NCBI RefSeq assembly: GCF_900108065.1
Contig: NZ_FNVQ01000005.1
Coordinates: 310,001-374,000, forward strand
Direction: 5' to 3'
Length of the DNA stretch: 64,000 bases
Source of the DNA: Marinobacterium lutimaris
GTDB lineage: Bacteria; Pseudomonadota; Gammaproteobacteria; Pseudomonadales; Balneatricaceae
Numbering within the stretch: the first letter of the stretch is position 1; the number at the start of each line of letters is the position of its first letter. The notes beneath the pieces are model-generated. The model had not been told where the DNA came from and did not search any database. It saw only the letters and a program-made list of their open reading frames with translations. Shown here in pieces: positions 27,383-36,602 of this stretch. A program made the position numbers and the translations under genes.

Positions 27383-28299
27383 TAAAAAACTCCAGCAGCG
27401 AGAATCCAGACAAACTGTATCAGGCTTATCACCACGAGCCAGAGCAGAACGCTGTATCGGAGTAGTTTAAGGGATCGGTCCAGGTCCTCACAGGCCGCTG
27501 CCCGCCCCTCTCCCAGGATCGGTTTTTTCACCAGGGTGCCGCGATAACGGGTCGGCCCGCCGAGTTTCAGGCCGAGGGCTCCAGCACCGGCGGCCATCAC
27601 CGGTCCGCCGTTGGGGCTGTCATGCTGTGGTGCCTGCAGCCGCCAGCAGCGCAGGGCGCGACGGGTCTGTCCACACAGTGCGTAACTCAGGGCGGTGAGT
27701 CTGGCGGGCAGGAAGCCGGCCAGATCATCAAGCCGGGCAGCGGCCCAGCCGAAATAGAGGAAACGTTCGCTGCGGTAACCCCAGCTGGCATCCAGGGTGT
27801 TAATCAGCCGGAACGCCAGCGCGCCGGGGGCACCGAAAATACAGAACCAGAACAGCGCGCCGAACACCGCATCATTGCCGTTTTCCAGCACCGACTCCAC
27901 GGCGGTGCGCTCGATCTCCAGCGTGGCTTCGTCACGGCTGCAGATCATGGCGGTACGGCGGCGGGCCTCGGGTTCATCCCCCTGCTCCAGGGCGCGACGA
28001 ATCGGTTCTATATGGTCGCCCAGGCTTTTAAAGCCCAGGGTAAACCAGAGCACCAGCGGGGATAGCAGCCATTGCAGCAGTGGCCACTGCATCAGCCAGG
28101 CACAGATAAGGACAGGTGGGGCGACCAGCAGAAGCAGCGCCAGTAACCCGGAGATCCGCCGGCGAAAATCGCTGCCCTTGTTCAGACGCTGCTCAAGCCA
28201 GTCGGCACAGCGACCAAAACCGACCAGCGGGTGCCAGCGGCGCGGCTCCCCCAGCCAAAGATCGATCAGCACCCCCACCCACAGCAGCAGCGCCGTCAC
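27382..28299 (-). CDS. cbiB: Adenosylcobinamide-phosphate synthase CbiB
   Basis: A 305-residue membrane protein (CbiB, called CobD in Pseudomonas) that couples aminopropanol phosphate to adenosylcobyric acid. Typical blocks: LIDLWLGEPRRWHPLVGFGR at the N terminus, EPEARRRTAMICSRD, ENGNDAVFGALFWFCIFGAPGALAFRLINTLDASWGY, FLPARLTALSYAL and SPNGGPVMAAGAGALGLKLGG. Four to five hydrophobic segments are visible. It overlaps cobD by one base (TAATG) and bluB by four, so it is tightly coupled with both. Confidence 0.95.
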   Translation of the reverse strand: MTALLLWVGVLIDLWLGEPRRWHPLVGFGRCADWLEQRLNKGSDFRRRISGLLALLLLVAPPVLICAWLMQWPLLQWLLSPLVLWFTLGFKSLGDHIEPIRRALEQGDEPEARRRTAMICSRDEATLEIERTAVESVLENGNDAVFGALFWFCIFGAPGALAFRLINTLDASWGYRSERFLYFGWAAARLDDLAGFLPARLTALSYALCGQTRRALRCWRLQAPQHDSPNGGPVMAAGAGALGLKLGGPTRYRGTLVKKPILGEGRAAACEDLDRSLKLLRYSVLLWLVVISLIQFVWILAAGVF

Positions 28300-28952
28300 T
28301 CGCGATGACCTGCCCCGGGCCAGACGTTCTCTGCCAGCAGCTCGGTCAGCGGCACGGCGCTGGCCCAGCCCTCCTGCTCCAGCATCGGGATCTCATAGAA
28401 CTTATCCACCGGACCGATGCAGAGAACTGCCACCGCTTTGCTGCCCTCAGGCATCTTCAGCAATGCGCCCATCGCATCCGGGTCGAACAGGGAAACCCAG
28501 CCAACGCCTATGCCTTCGGCACGGGCGGCCAACGACAGGTTCTGGATCGCGCAGGCCACCGACGCCAGATCCATCTCCGGCAGGGTACGACGGCCAAAAA
28601 TATGCTGTTCACGCTGATCCATCAGCGCCACCACCAGCAGCTCGGCGCAACGGTCGACTCCTTCCACTTTGAGGCGCAGAAACTCAGACTCACGCTCATC
28701 CAGCGCCTTGGCCGTGGCCTGGCGCTCCTGCTCGATCAGCCCCCGGATCTTGCGGCGCAGCGCGGGGCGGGTGATACGGATAAAGCGCCAGGGCTGCATC
28801 AAGCCTACGCTGGGCGCCTGATGGGCGGCCTGCAGGAGGCGCTCCAGCACCTCGGGCGCCAGCGGTTCATCGGCAAAGTGGCGCATATCACGTCGTTCAC
28901 GAATGGCGCGATAAACCGCCGCCCGCTCCTGTTCACTGAATGATTGACTCAT
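28296..28952 (-). CDS. bluB: 5,6-dimethylbenzimidazole synthase BluB
   Basis: A 218-residue nitroreductase-fold flavoenzyme. BluB fragments reduced FMN with oxygen to make 5,6-dimethylbenzimidazole, the cobalamin lower ligand. Typical segments: AIRERRDMRHFADEPLAPEV, LLQAAHQAPSVGLMQPWRFI (FMN contacts), and LAARAEGIGVGWVSLFDP near the C terminus. The BluB-specific reading is favoured over a generic nitroreductase by these blocks and by its position in a cobalamin operon beside cobT. An in-frame extension reaches 29069, but the ATG at 28952 overlaps the upstream stop by four bases. Its presence implies the lower ligand is made aerobically. Confidence 0.95.
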   Translation of the reverse strand: MSQSFSEQERAAVYRAIRERRDMRHFADEPLAPEVLERLLQAAHQAPSVGLMQPWRFIRITRPALRRKIRGLIEQERQATAKALDERESEFLRLKVEGVDRCAELLVVALMDQREQHIFGRRTLPEMDLASVACAIQNLSLAARAEGIGVGWVSLFDPDAMGALLKMPEGSKAVAVLCIGPVDKFYEIPMLEQEGWASAVPLTELLAENVWPGAGHRE

Positions 28953-30262
28953 GGTCGAAATAGCGCCGCTATGGCAGGGGGGTTGGATGGAAAATAGCTG
29001 TGGATGTAACTGGCTGTCATCCGGCCGATACGATAAACCGGCTCGGCGGCGCGACGACCGTTGGGGCATTCGCCCCGGGCAATCGGTTCCAGCGACGTCT
29101 CCAGGCTGGAATGATGGAAGGTGTGGCCACGCAGCTCACCCTCCGGCAGGCTGAAACGTTGCAGCCCCAATGCAGCAAATCGCTTCTGCATCTGCGCCCT
29201 GGCCGGCAGCAGACCACAGAGACTTACCGGTTCGCCATCCAGCGGTGCCAGGGACTCGGTCAGCCAAAGCATACCGCCGCACTCCGCCAGCAGAGGCTTG
29301 TCGGCCGCCATATGGGCGCGGACCTGCGCAGTCAGCTCCCTGTTTGCGGACAGCTGCGACAGGTACAGCTCGGGGTAACCGCCGGGCAGGTAGAGGCTGT
29401 CTACCTCAGGTAGCGCCTGGTCAGCCAGCGGCGAGAAAAAGCTGAGCTTGGCGCCCATCTGCTCTAAAAGAGCCAGGTTCGCCGGATAAATAAACGAGAA
29501 TGCGCCGTCCCGGGCCACACCGATACGGACGCCCTCCAACAGGCGCGGCACCGCTTCGCAGCGCTGCGGCTGGAAGGTCACCGGAGCGGGCAGATCGGTG
29601 CCAGCGCTGCTGGCGATCGCCTCGGCCGCCGCATCGAGACGGGCATCCAGGTCAGCGATCTCATCCCCCTGCACCAGGCCCAGATGGCGGCTCGGCAGGG
29701 TAAAGGCTTCATCGCGACTCAGAGCGCCGTACCAGTGCATTCCGGCAGGCAGGGATTCGGCCAGCATCCGCCCATGGCCTTCACTGCCGATACGGTTGCC
29801 AAGCACACCACTGAAACTAAGCTCCGGGCGATAGCTGGCCAGACCGTGCGCCAGCGCGGCGAAGGTCTGCGCCATACCACCCGCGTCGATCACGCCTAGC
29901 ACCGGGATGCCAAAGAGCACAGCCAGATCAGCGCTGCTGGGGTTACCGTCGTAAAGGCCCATCACCCCTTCGATCAGGATCAGGTCCGCCTCGCCGGCGG
30001 CTTCCCAGAGCAGCTGTTTGCAGTGATCGGCCCCACCCATGAACAGGTCGAGCTGCAGCACTTCATGGCCGCTGGCCCGGGCCAGGATCATCGGGTCGAG
30101 AAAGTCGGGGCCGGTCTTGAACACACGCACCCGACGCCCGGCGTTGCGGTGCATCCGCGCCAGTGCAGCAGTGACGGTGGTCTTGCCCTGCCCCGATGCC
30201 GGAGCCGACACCAGCAGAGCCGGACAGCGCCTTGGCTCTGCTGTGGATAAAGCTGAAGTCAA
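28949..30262 (-). CDS. cobB: Cobyrinate / hydrogenobyrinate a,c-diamide synthase CobB (CbiA family)
   Basis: A 437-residue glutamine-dependent amidotransferase acting on side chains a and c of the corrin ring. The N-terminal ATPase domain begins ALLVSAPASGQGKTTVTAALAR, with LIEGVMGLYDG. The C-terminal glutaminase domain has YLPGGYPELYL, the nucleophile in LLAECGGMLWL and the partner His in GHTFHHSSLE. The start is TTG at 30262, overlapping the cobO stop (TTGA), with GGGAG seven bases upstream; no ATG fits. Order cobO-cobB-bluB is as in P. aeruginosa. Whether the substrate is hydrogenobyrinate (late cobalt insertion) or cobyrinate is not visible. Not to be confused with sirtuin CobB. Confidence 0.95.
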   Translation of the reverse strand: MTSALSTAEPRRCPALLVSAPASGQGKTTVTAALARMHRNAGRRVRVFKTGPDFLDPMILARASGHEVLQLDLFMGGADHCKQLLWEAAGEADLILIEGVMGLYDGNPSSADLAVLFGIPVLGVIDAGGMAQTFAALAHGLASYRPELSFSGVLGNRIGSEGHGRMLAESLPAGMHWYGALSRDEAFTLPSRHLGLVQGDEIADLDARLDAAAEAIASSAGTDLPAPVTFQPQRCEAVPRLLEGVRIGVARDGAFSFIYPANLALLEQMGAKLSFFSPLADQALPEVDSLYLPGGYPELYLSQLSANRELTAQVRAHMAADKPLLAECGGMLWLTESLAPLDGEPVSLCGLLPARAQMQKRFAALGLQRFSLPEGELRGHTFHHSSLETSLEPIARGECPNGRRAAEPVYRIGRMTASYIHSYFPSNPPAIAALFRP

Positions 30263-30876
30263 AGTTCAACTCCCTTTTGTGCCCTGACTCCCGCCTTGAA
30301 CGCATGCTTGACGACCTGCATCTCGGTAACGGTATCGGCCACATCGATCAGCGCCTGGGGGGCGCCGCGACCGGTGATCACCACATGCTGCATCGCCGGC
30401 CGTTTCGCCACGGCCTCAAGCACCTGTTCGAGTTCCACATAGTTGTACTTCAGGGCGATGTTGAGTTCATCGAGCACCACCAGAGAGACCGACTCATCGC
30501 TGAGCAGCTCGCTGGCCACATCCCAGGCCGCCTGGGCCGCAGCGCGATCGCGCTCCTTGTCCTGGGTTTCCCAGGTAAAGCCCTCGCCCATAACGTGGTA
30601 GCGCACCTCGGGGAAACGACGGAAGAACGCCTCCTCCCCGGTGCTGTAGCTGCCCTTGATAAACTGCACCACGCCGACCTGCATACCGTGCCCGAGAGCC
30701 CGGGCCAGCATGCCGAAAGCGGAGCTGCTTTTGCCCTTGCCGTTGCCGGTCAGCACCAGCAGCACACCGCGGTCCTGATCCGCCCTGGCGATGGACTGAT
30801 CGACCACCGCCTTTTTGCGAACCATCCGGTCCTTGTAACGCTGATCGGCGTTCTTAGGGTTAGAGTCTGCACTCAT
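30259..30876 (-). CDS. cobO: Corrinoid adenosyltransferase CobO/BtuR
   Basis: A 205-residue CobA/CobO/BtuR-type ATP:corrinoid adenosyltransferase. The reversed P-loop LTGNGKGKSSSAFGMLARALG is diagnostic, followed by VGVVQFIKGSYSTGEE, a FTWETQDKERD block, LVVLDELNIALKYNYV and HVVITGRGAPQAL. It moves the 5'-deoxyadenosyl group of ATP to Co(I) of corrinoids, serving both new synthesis and uptake of incomplete corrinoids brought in by BtuB. It overlaps the membrane-protein gene upstream by four bases and cobB downstream by four. Cytoplasmic. Confidence 0.97.
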   Translation of the reverse strand: MSADSNPKNADQRYKDRMVRKKAVVDQSIARADQDRGVLLVLTGNGKGKSSSAFGMLARALGHGMQVGVVQFIKGSYSTGEEAFFRRFPEVRYHVMGEGFTWETQDKERDRAAAQAAWDVASELLSDESVSLVVLDELNIALKYNYVELEQVLEAVAKRPAMQHVVITGRGAPQALIDVADTVTEMQVVKHAFKAGVRAQKGVEL

Positions 30877-31445
30877 GCCTGACGTGCCTCAGAGACAGCA
30901 GAACCACGGGTCGCAAGCCAGGCAGCGCCACCGACAACGGCCGTGTAACCGGCAAGGCTGGCCAGCTTCGCCGGCAGATACATCTCGATACGCGTCCACA
31001 GGCCCGCCAGGCTGGTTTCCTCAAACATGCCGGAGAGGAAGTAGTAGCCACCGCTGGAGAACAGGTTGGAGACGAAGGCGCTGACCAGAAGGGTCGCCAC
31101 CAGCGGCGCCAGAGTGCTCCAGCTGTCACGGTGGATACGGCTGTAAAAGCGGCCACCGAACCAGAGTGTCAGGTATGCCGGCACCAGCATGCCGTAGGCC
31201 GGGGTGATGCAGTGGGCGATGCCCGCATCCAGACCGAGCGCCGCCAGATCCAGCAGCACCGCTTCCAGAAACAGCAGGCCAAAGAACCAGACCTGTTTCA
31301 GGAAGAAGCCGGCCAGCAGAAAGACCGCCCAGGAGGCGCTGGGCAATGCATCGATACTGGCAAAGTGGGTACCGCGCGTCAGCGCCATCAGCAGGATCAG
31401 ACCCAGGCCGATAACGACCTGCTGTGACCGGTTTAGCTCAGTCAT
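30873..31445 (-). CDS. Uncharacterised membrane protein in the cobalamin operon
   Basis: A 190-residue integral membrane protein with five or six hydrophobic helices and no signal peptide or soluble domain. Noticeable segments are ALTRGTHFASIDALPSASW near the N terminus, LLDLAALGLDAGIAHCITPAYG, and a C-terminal pair of helices. I do not recognise the family. It sits between btuB and cobO, 31 bases after the btuB stop (AAAGGAG before its ATG) and overlapping cobO by four bases, downstream of a cobalamin riboswitch. That context suggests a corrinoid or cobalt permease, perhaps the inner-membrane partner of BtuB, because no btuCDF genes are present in the window. Size and topology would fit an ECF-type S component, but no ATPase is nearby. 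Function is inference only. Confidence 0.8.
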   Translation of the reverse strand: MTELNRSQQVVIGLGLILLMALTRGTHFASIDALPSASWAVFLLAGFFLKQVWFFGLLFLEAVLLDLAALGLDAGIAHCITPAYGMLVPAYLTLWFGGRFYSRIHRDSWSTLAPLVATLLVSAFVSNLFSSGGYYFLSGMFEETSLAGLWTRIEMYLPAKLASLAGYTAVVGGAAWLATRGSAVSEARQA

Positions 31446-31476
31446 GGAAGACTCCTTTCATTAGAAACCGGGCCGC

Positions 31477-33306
31477 TTAGCTGCCCGGGGTGTAGTGAAT
31501 TGACAGCCAGAACTCACGGTCGGGCTGGTTGTAGTTTCGGGCAGTTTCGTATTCTTTGTCGAACAGGTTGGCGACTCGAGCTCTGAGGCTCCAGTCCTGT
31601 GTCAGCTTGTAGGCACCGCGCAGATTCACCAGCGTGTAACCACCCAACTGGTCGCTGCCGTCATTACGTTCGCTTACAGACTGCGTAGATACACCCGCTG
31701 ACCAAACCCCAAAGTCACGATCGGCAGACAGATTCAGCATGCGACGTGGACGACGATCCAGCATGCTGCCATCTTCGCGGTTTTCCGGGTCCATCAGGTC
31801 CAGATTAGACACCAGGTTCCAGCCAGCCAGCTGCGTTGCCGCTGTCAGTTCGATACCGCGGATACGGGCCTCATCCACGTTCTGCGGAACATTACGCGGC
31901 GTGCTCGTTTCGCTGATATCCGCCCAATCAATCAGGTTATCAATTTCTGTCTGATAAACGTTGGCGCTCCACTGCACACCCGCATGGGTGCCGGAAAGGC
32001 CAAACTCCAGAGATTTGGACTCCTCAGGCTTGATATCAGGGTTACCCTCATAGGTGCCCCAGTCGCCGTAATCCTCATACGGCCAGTACAGATCATTCAG
32101 GTCCGGCGCACGGAACGCGGTGCCGTAGCTGGCGAACAGTCGCAGATCCGGATCGAGCTGCACCCCCCAGGCGATGGAGCCTGTGTTGTGACGACCGAAT
32201 TGTTCATCGTCATCGGTACGCAGACTGAAGGCCAGATCGTGGGCACCCAGGTAGACCTGGTAAAGACCGAAGACACCGGTATTATCCCTGGAGGTACCGG
32301 TATATTCGTTACTGCTGCTGACCTTGTCTTCCTGGTAATCCACACCCCAGGAAAGCTCGTTATTCTCGTTCAGAATGTGATGACTGACGATGGACGCTGT
32401 ATCGCGCTCTGTATCAATATGGCTCTGATATTCGCCCCGGCTATACTGGGCTGCTTCATCCTTGCTGCGACCAAGGGAGAGGTCGAGCGCCCAGTTGTCC
32501 GTTGGTGTCAGACTTAGCGTACCGCCCAGGGTTTCCAGGTCAGACTCTGATGAGGCGTAGTTATCATAGTCGCTATCACCTTCATTACGGGTCCAGTGCA
32601 GCTGCGCGCTGGCCCAGTCGGTAAAACGGTAACCACCATTAAGTGACCAGGAGCGGTTATCGTAACCATCATCATCCGGGTCGTGGTTAGCAACGCCCTC
32701 TCTAACGTCTATGCCATCAGTCGAGTAATCACTGATATCGGCGCTAAACCAGCCGTTATCGTTGCCACCGGAGGCCCCAAAGGTAACCTCATGACTGTCG
32801 TTACTGCCCAAGCCCGCGCTAAAACGCGGTGTCAGCCCCTGGGTTCCGCGACGGGTGAAGATCTGGATAACACCGCCGATCGCCTCGGAACCATAGAGTG
32901 AAGAACGCGGGCCGCGCACAATCTCAACACGCTCGATTTGGTCGATAGCCAAGTGCTCAAACGCCATGGAACCGGACGTAGTCGAGCCCACCTTGATACC
33001 ATCGATCATCACCAATACTTGATCGGAATTGGTACCGCGCAGGTAGAGGGAAGATGTTTTACCACGACCACCGTTATCCACAGTCATGACGCCCGGAGTC
33101 GTACTCAGCAGCTCATTAACGGTTTGCACCTGCTTGCGTTCGATCTCTTCACGATCGATCACGGTCACAGAGGCCAGGGCCTCATCCACGGTCTGCGCCG
33201 TGCGGCTGGCCGTTACAACGATGGTGTCGGGGTTGGTGTCTGCCTGAACAGCAGAAATAGAGGTGCTGCCCAGCAGCAGTGCCGCTGGCACAAAAAACTT
33301 GTTCAT
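31477..33306 (-). CDS. btuB: TonB-dependent vitamin B12 receptor BtuB
   Basis: A 609-residue outer-membrane receptor, matching BtuB length (about 614 in E. coli). A signal peptide (MNKFFVPAALLLGSTSISAV, cut after QA) leads to the TonB box DTIVVTAS. The plug domain reads TVNELLSTTPGVMTVDNGG, LYLRGTNSDQVLVMIDGI, VEIVRGPRSSLYGSEAIGGV and IQIFTRRG, which are BtuB hallmarks. The barrel ends in LSIHYTPGS rather than the usual terminal Phe, which is slightly unusual. The start is the ATG at 33306; the frame upstream is riboswitch leader. It is the first gene of the cobalamin operon and is controlled by the leader riboswitch. Confidence 0.93.
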   Translation of the reverse strand: MNKFFVPAALLLGSTSISAVQADTNPDTIVVTASRTAQTVDEALASVTVIDREEIERKQVQTVNELLSTTPGVMTVDNGGRGKTSSLYLRGTNSDQVLVMIDGIKVGSTTSGSMAFEHLAIDQIERVEIVRGPRSSLYGSEAIGGVIQIFTRRGTQGLTPRFSAGLGSNDSHEVTFGASGGNDNGWFSADISDYSTDGIDVREGVANHDPDDDGYDNRSWSLNGGYRFTDWASAQLHWTRNEGDSDYDNYASSESDLETLGGTLSLTPTDNWALDLSLGRSKDEAAQYSRGEYQSHIDTERDTASIVSHHILNENNELSWGVDYQEDKVSSSNEYTGTSRDNTGVFGLYQVYLGAHDLAFSLRTDDDEQFGRHNTGSIAWGVQLDPDLRLFASYGTAFRAPDLNDLYWPYEDYGDWGTYEGNPDIKPEESKSLEFGLSGTHAGVQWSANVYQTEIDNLIDWADISETSTPRNVPQNVDEARIRGIELTAATQLAGWNLVSNLDLMDPENREDGSMLDRRPRRMLNLSADRDFGVWSAGVSTQSVSERNDGSDQLGGYTLVNLRGAYKLTQDWSLRARVANLFDKEYETARNYNQPDREFWLSIHYTPGS

Positions 33307-33434
33307 TAAATCGGTTTCCCTTTGCGAGCCGCCCGCGCGCAATTAATAAGATAGGGGGCCTGCAGGGAATAGACTAGAAGCGCTCCGGAACCGGACCGTC
33401 TCTGTGCAATCGCCCACCGCAATGCCCATAAAAT

Positions 33435-33612
33435 CGCTTGCGGCCGGTCTCCGGGCTCAGGAGTCGACAGCCTGACGGCTATCTGAAGCGACACCTTCCC
33501 ATATCCGTGGATACAGTGGCGCTCGCCGCTTCTTGCTCCTCTACCGTTGCGGGGGCAGCGCTGGCATTGCATGCGGGATGATCCGCGGTACGCACCAGCT
33601 TCCCGATTAAGT
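33435..33612 (-). promoter_or_regulatory. Cobalamin (AdoCbl) riboswitch upstream of btuB
   Basis: On the minus strand the conserved blocks occur in order and spacing: GGGAAGCTGGTGCG (complement of 33591-33604), GCTGCCCCCGCAACGGTA (33542-33559), and the B12 box AGCCCGGAGACCGGCC (33442-33457). This is the aptamer core that binds adenosylcobalamin. About 130 bases remain before the btuB ATG for the expression platform, including a CCGGTTCCGG hairpin. Rising cobalamin should shut down btuB and probably the whole downstream operon. Outer boundaries are approximate. Confidence 0.95.
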
Positions 33613-33662
33613 TCCAGACCTTATTTGCAGCAAAAGCCTGGCACACCGTAAGCAGAACGCTA

Positions 33663-33691
33663 ATTTTAGGGAGGGGTTGATACGCGGTCAA
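33663..33691 (-). promoter_or_regulatory. Sigma-70 promoter of the btuB-cob operon
   Basis: On the minus strand TTGACC (complement of 33686-33691) and TAAAAT (33663-33668) are separated by exactly 17 bases. Transcription would begin near 33656, just before the riboswitch aptamer, giving a leader of about 350 bases. Confidence 0.75.
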
Positions 33692-33696
33692 ACTCA

Positions 33697-33712
33697 GTTG
33701 ACTCAGGTCAAC
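33697..33712. promoter_or_regulatory. 16-base palindrome upstream of the btuB promoter
   Basis: GTTGACTCAGGTCAAC consists of perfect six-base arms (GTTGAC/GTCAAC) around TCAG. It lies six bases beyond the btuB -35 element and about 82 bases before the lipocalin ATG, a place where a dimeric regulator could act on either gene. Confidence 0.45.
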
Positions 33713-33793
33713 ATGAATCTCTTAGTAGATGATCGGAGACAATCCAATCGCTACAGCTTACGTATGACAGATACCACTCAATGCGGAGACAGG

Positions 33794-34321
33794 ATGATGC
33801 GCACGCTATTACTGGGTCTTATGATGCTGACAATCGCCGGATGCGCCGGCACACCCAAGGGGGTCGAGCCCGTCAGTGGATTTGAGCTGCAACGTTATCT
33901 CGGCACCTGGTACGAGATCGCCCGGCTGGACCACTCGTTTGAACGTGGTTTGGACAATGTAACGGCGGAATACAGCCTGCGCGATGATGGTGGCGTTAAA
34001 GTGATCAATCGCGGTTATTCCGCCAGCGAAGAGCGCTGGGAGGAAGCAGAGGGCAAGGCTTACTTTGTCGACGCTCCCGATACCGGCCACCTGAAGGTCT
34101 CATTCTTCGGGCCGTTTTACGGCGCCTACGTGATCATGTCGCTGGACAAGGATAACTACCAGTATTCGCTGGTCAGCGGGCCTGACCGCGACTACCTGTG
34201 GATACTTTCACGCACGCCGACGCTGCCGGATGAGGTGCTGAGCAAGCTGCTCGATAAAGCCAGGGAAGAGGGCTTTCCTGTGGATGAGCTGATCTACGTG
34301 AAACAACCCGATTTCAGCTAG
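33794..34321 (+). CDS. blc: Bacterial lipocalin (Blc-like outer-membrane lipoprotein)
   Basis: A 175-residue lipocalin. The N terminus MMRTLLLGLMMLTIAGC is a lipoprotein signal with lipobox IAGC. The first lipocalin signature is YLGTWYEIARLDHSFERG, then FFGPFYGAYVIMSLDKD and the final LWILSRTPTLPDE. Blc-type proteins bind lysophospholipids or fatty acids and may repair or traffic envelope lipids. The open frame begins at 33677, but only the ATG at 33794 (or 33797) yields a lipoprotein signal, with GGAG just upstream. It is divergent from btuB; its 3' end merges into an imperfect tandem repeat. Confidence 0.9.
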   Translation: MMRTLLLGLMMLTIAGCAGTPKGVEPVSGFELQRYLGTWYEIARLDHSFERGLDNVTAEYSLRDDGGVKVINRGYSASEERWEEAEGKAYFVDAPDTGHLKVSFFGPFYGAYVIMSLDKDNYQYSLVSGPDRDYLWILSRTPTLPDEVLSKLLDKAREEGFPVDELIYVKQPDFS

Positions 34322-34403
34322 AGGCTCTTTATTATTTAGCTGAAGGCTCCCCATTCAGCTGAGAGCCCTCTTTCGGCTGAGGGCTCTCCCAGCTAAAGGC
34401 TCT
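34316..34403. repeat. Five imperfect units of a ~19-base tandem repeat after the lipocalin gene
   Basis: Units start at 34316, 34338, 34357, 34376 and 34391; the cleanest is AGCTGAAGGCTCCCCATTC (34338-34356), and the shared core is AGCTgaaGGCTC. The first unit begins inside the last sense codon and stop codon of the lipocalin. The array fills the gap to the convergent LysR gene and shows inverted complementarity (GAGAGCCCTC with GAGGGCTCTC at 34361-34388) that could form a hairpin. Confidence 0.75.
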
Positions 34404-34414
34404 AGCCGACCGCC

Positions 34415-35311
34415 TCAGGCACCCGAGTGCCAGGGGATACCATCTTCGAAGCGGTCGATCAGGTAATCGCACAGCAGTTTCAGGCGCGGCAGCTGTTGCC
34501 GCACCTTGGGATAGACCAGCCAGACGCCGGAGTGACGGTAGCGGTTGTTCTCCAGCAGCGGCAGCAGCTCGCCACTCTCCATCAGCGGCGTGACGTAATA
34601 GTCAGGCAGCTGGGCAATACCGAGCCCGGCCCGTGCCGCCGCCAGTACCGCAGGCCCCGAGTTGCTGTGCCAGTTACCGCTGACCCGCAGCTCGCGGCGC
34701 TGGCCTCTGTCCTGGAACAGCCAGGTGGAGCTGGTGCCCAGCAGGCAGTTGTGGTGCGCCAGCTCACTGAGGGTATGCGGCGCACCATGGCGCTCGAGAT
34801 AATCGGGTGAAGCCACCAGATACTCTCGACGATCGCAGAGGCGCCGCGCCAGCAGGCTGGAATCCTCAAGCGTGCCCAGGCGAATCGCCAGATCGAAGCC
34901 CTCCCGAATCAGATCCACGCGTCGGTTACTCAGGTGCAGATCGATCTCCAGGCGCGGGTAGCGGCGCATAAACGCCGGCAGCAGCGGCGCAATAAAACGC
35001 TCGCCAAAGGTAGCCGCACAGGTCAGTTTAAGGCGTCCGCTGGGTTCCTCCTGCTGACGGCTGATCTGCTCCTCAGCGCTGATAAAGCCCTCGAGCAGAC
35101 GGTGGCACTCCTCGAAATACTGTTCGCCGGCTTCACTGAGGCGGATCGAACGGGTGGTGCGGTAGATCAGCGGGGTGCCGAGATGGGTTTCCAGCTCTGC
35201 CACGCGTCGGCTGATATGGGAGGCCGACACGCCAAGGCGCTCCGCCGCCGCGGAAAAACTGCCTTCACGCACCACCGCCACAAAGGCTTCTATCGCATCC
35301 CAACGCCGCAC
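34415..35311 (-). CDS. LysR-family transcriptional regulator divergent from frmA
   Basis: A 298-residue LysR regulator. The winged-helix domain reads DAIEAFVAVVREGSFSAAAE with the recognition helix SASHISRRVAELE and ends TRSIRLSEAGEQYFEEC. The effector domain begins near residue 90 (GRLKLTCAATFGE). The wording resembles the CrgA/YafC-like group. The start is GTG at 35311 with AGGAG six bases before it. It is divergent from frmA (148 bases between starts), so it is a good candidate regulator of the formaldehyde-detoxification genes, in place of the FrmR repressor of E. coli. That link is inference. Confidence 0.9.
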   Translation of the reverse strand: MRRWDAIEAFVAVVREGSFSAAAERLGVSASHISRRVAELETHLGTPLIYRTTRSIRLSEAGEQYFEECHRLLEGFISAEEQISRQQEEPSGRLKLTCAATFGERFIAPLLPAFMRRYPRLEIDLHLSNRRVDLIREGFDLAIRLGTLEDSSLLARRLCDRREYLVASPDYLERHGAPHTLSELAHHNCLLGTSSTWLFQDRGQRRELRVSGNWHSNSGPAVLAAARAGLGIAQLPDYYVTPLMESGELLPLLENNRYRHSGVWLVYPKVRQQLPRLKLLCDYLIDRFEDGIPWHSGA

Positions 35312-35399
35312 TGCCTGCTCCTGAATCTGCTGTCTGGAAATCTATATGCCAGCATTATTGTTACACAGCAAAAATCATTTTCCATCTGTGCAGAGATGA

Positions 35400-36569
<1,170 letters not shown>

Positions 36570-36602
36570 TCGTTACCCGGAACATCATCGCTGCGAGGCG
36601 CC

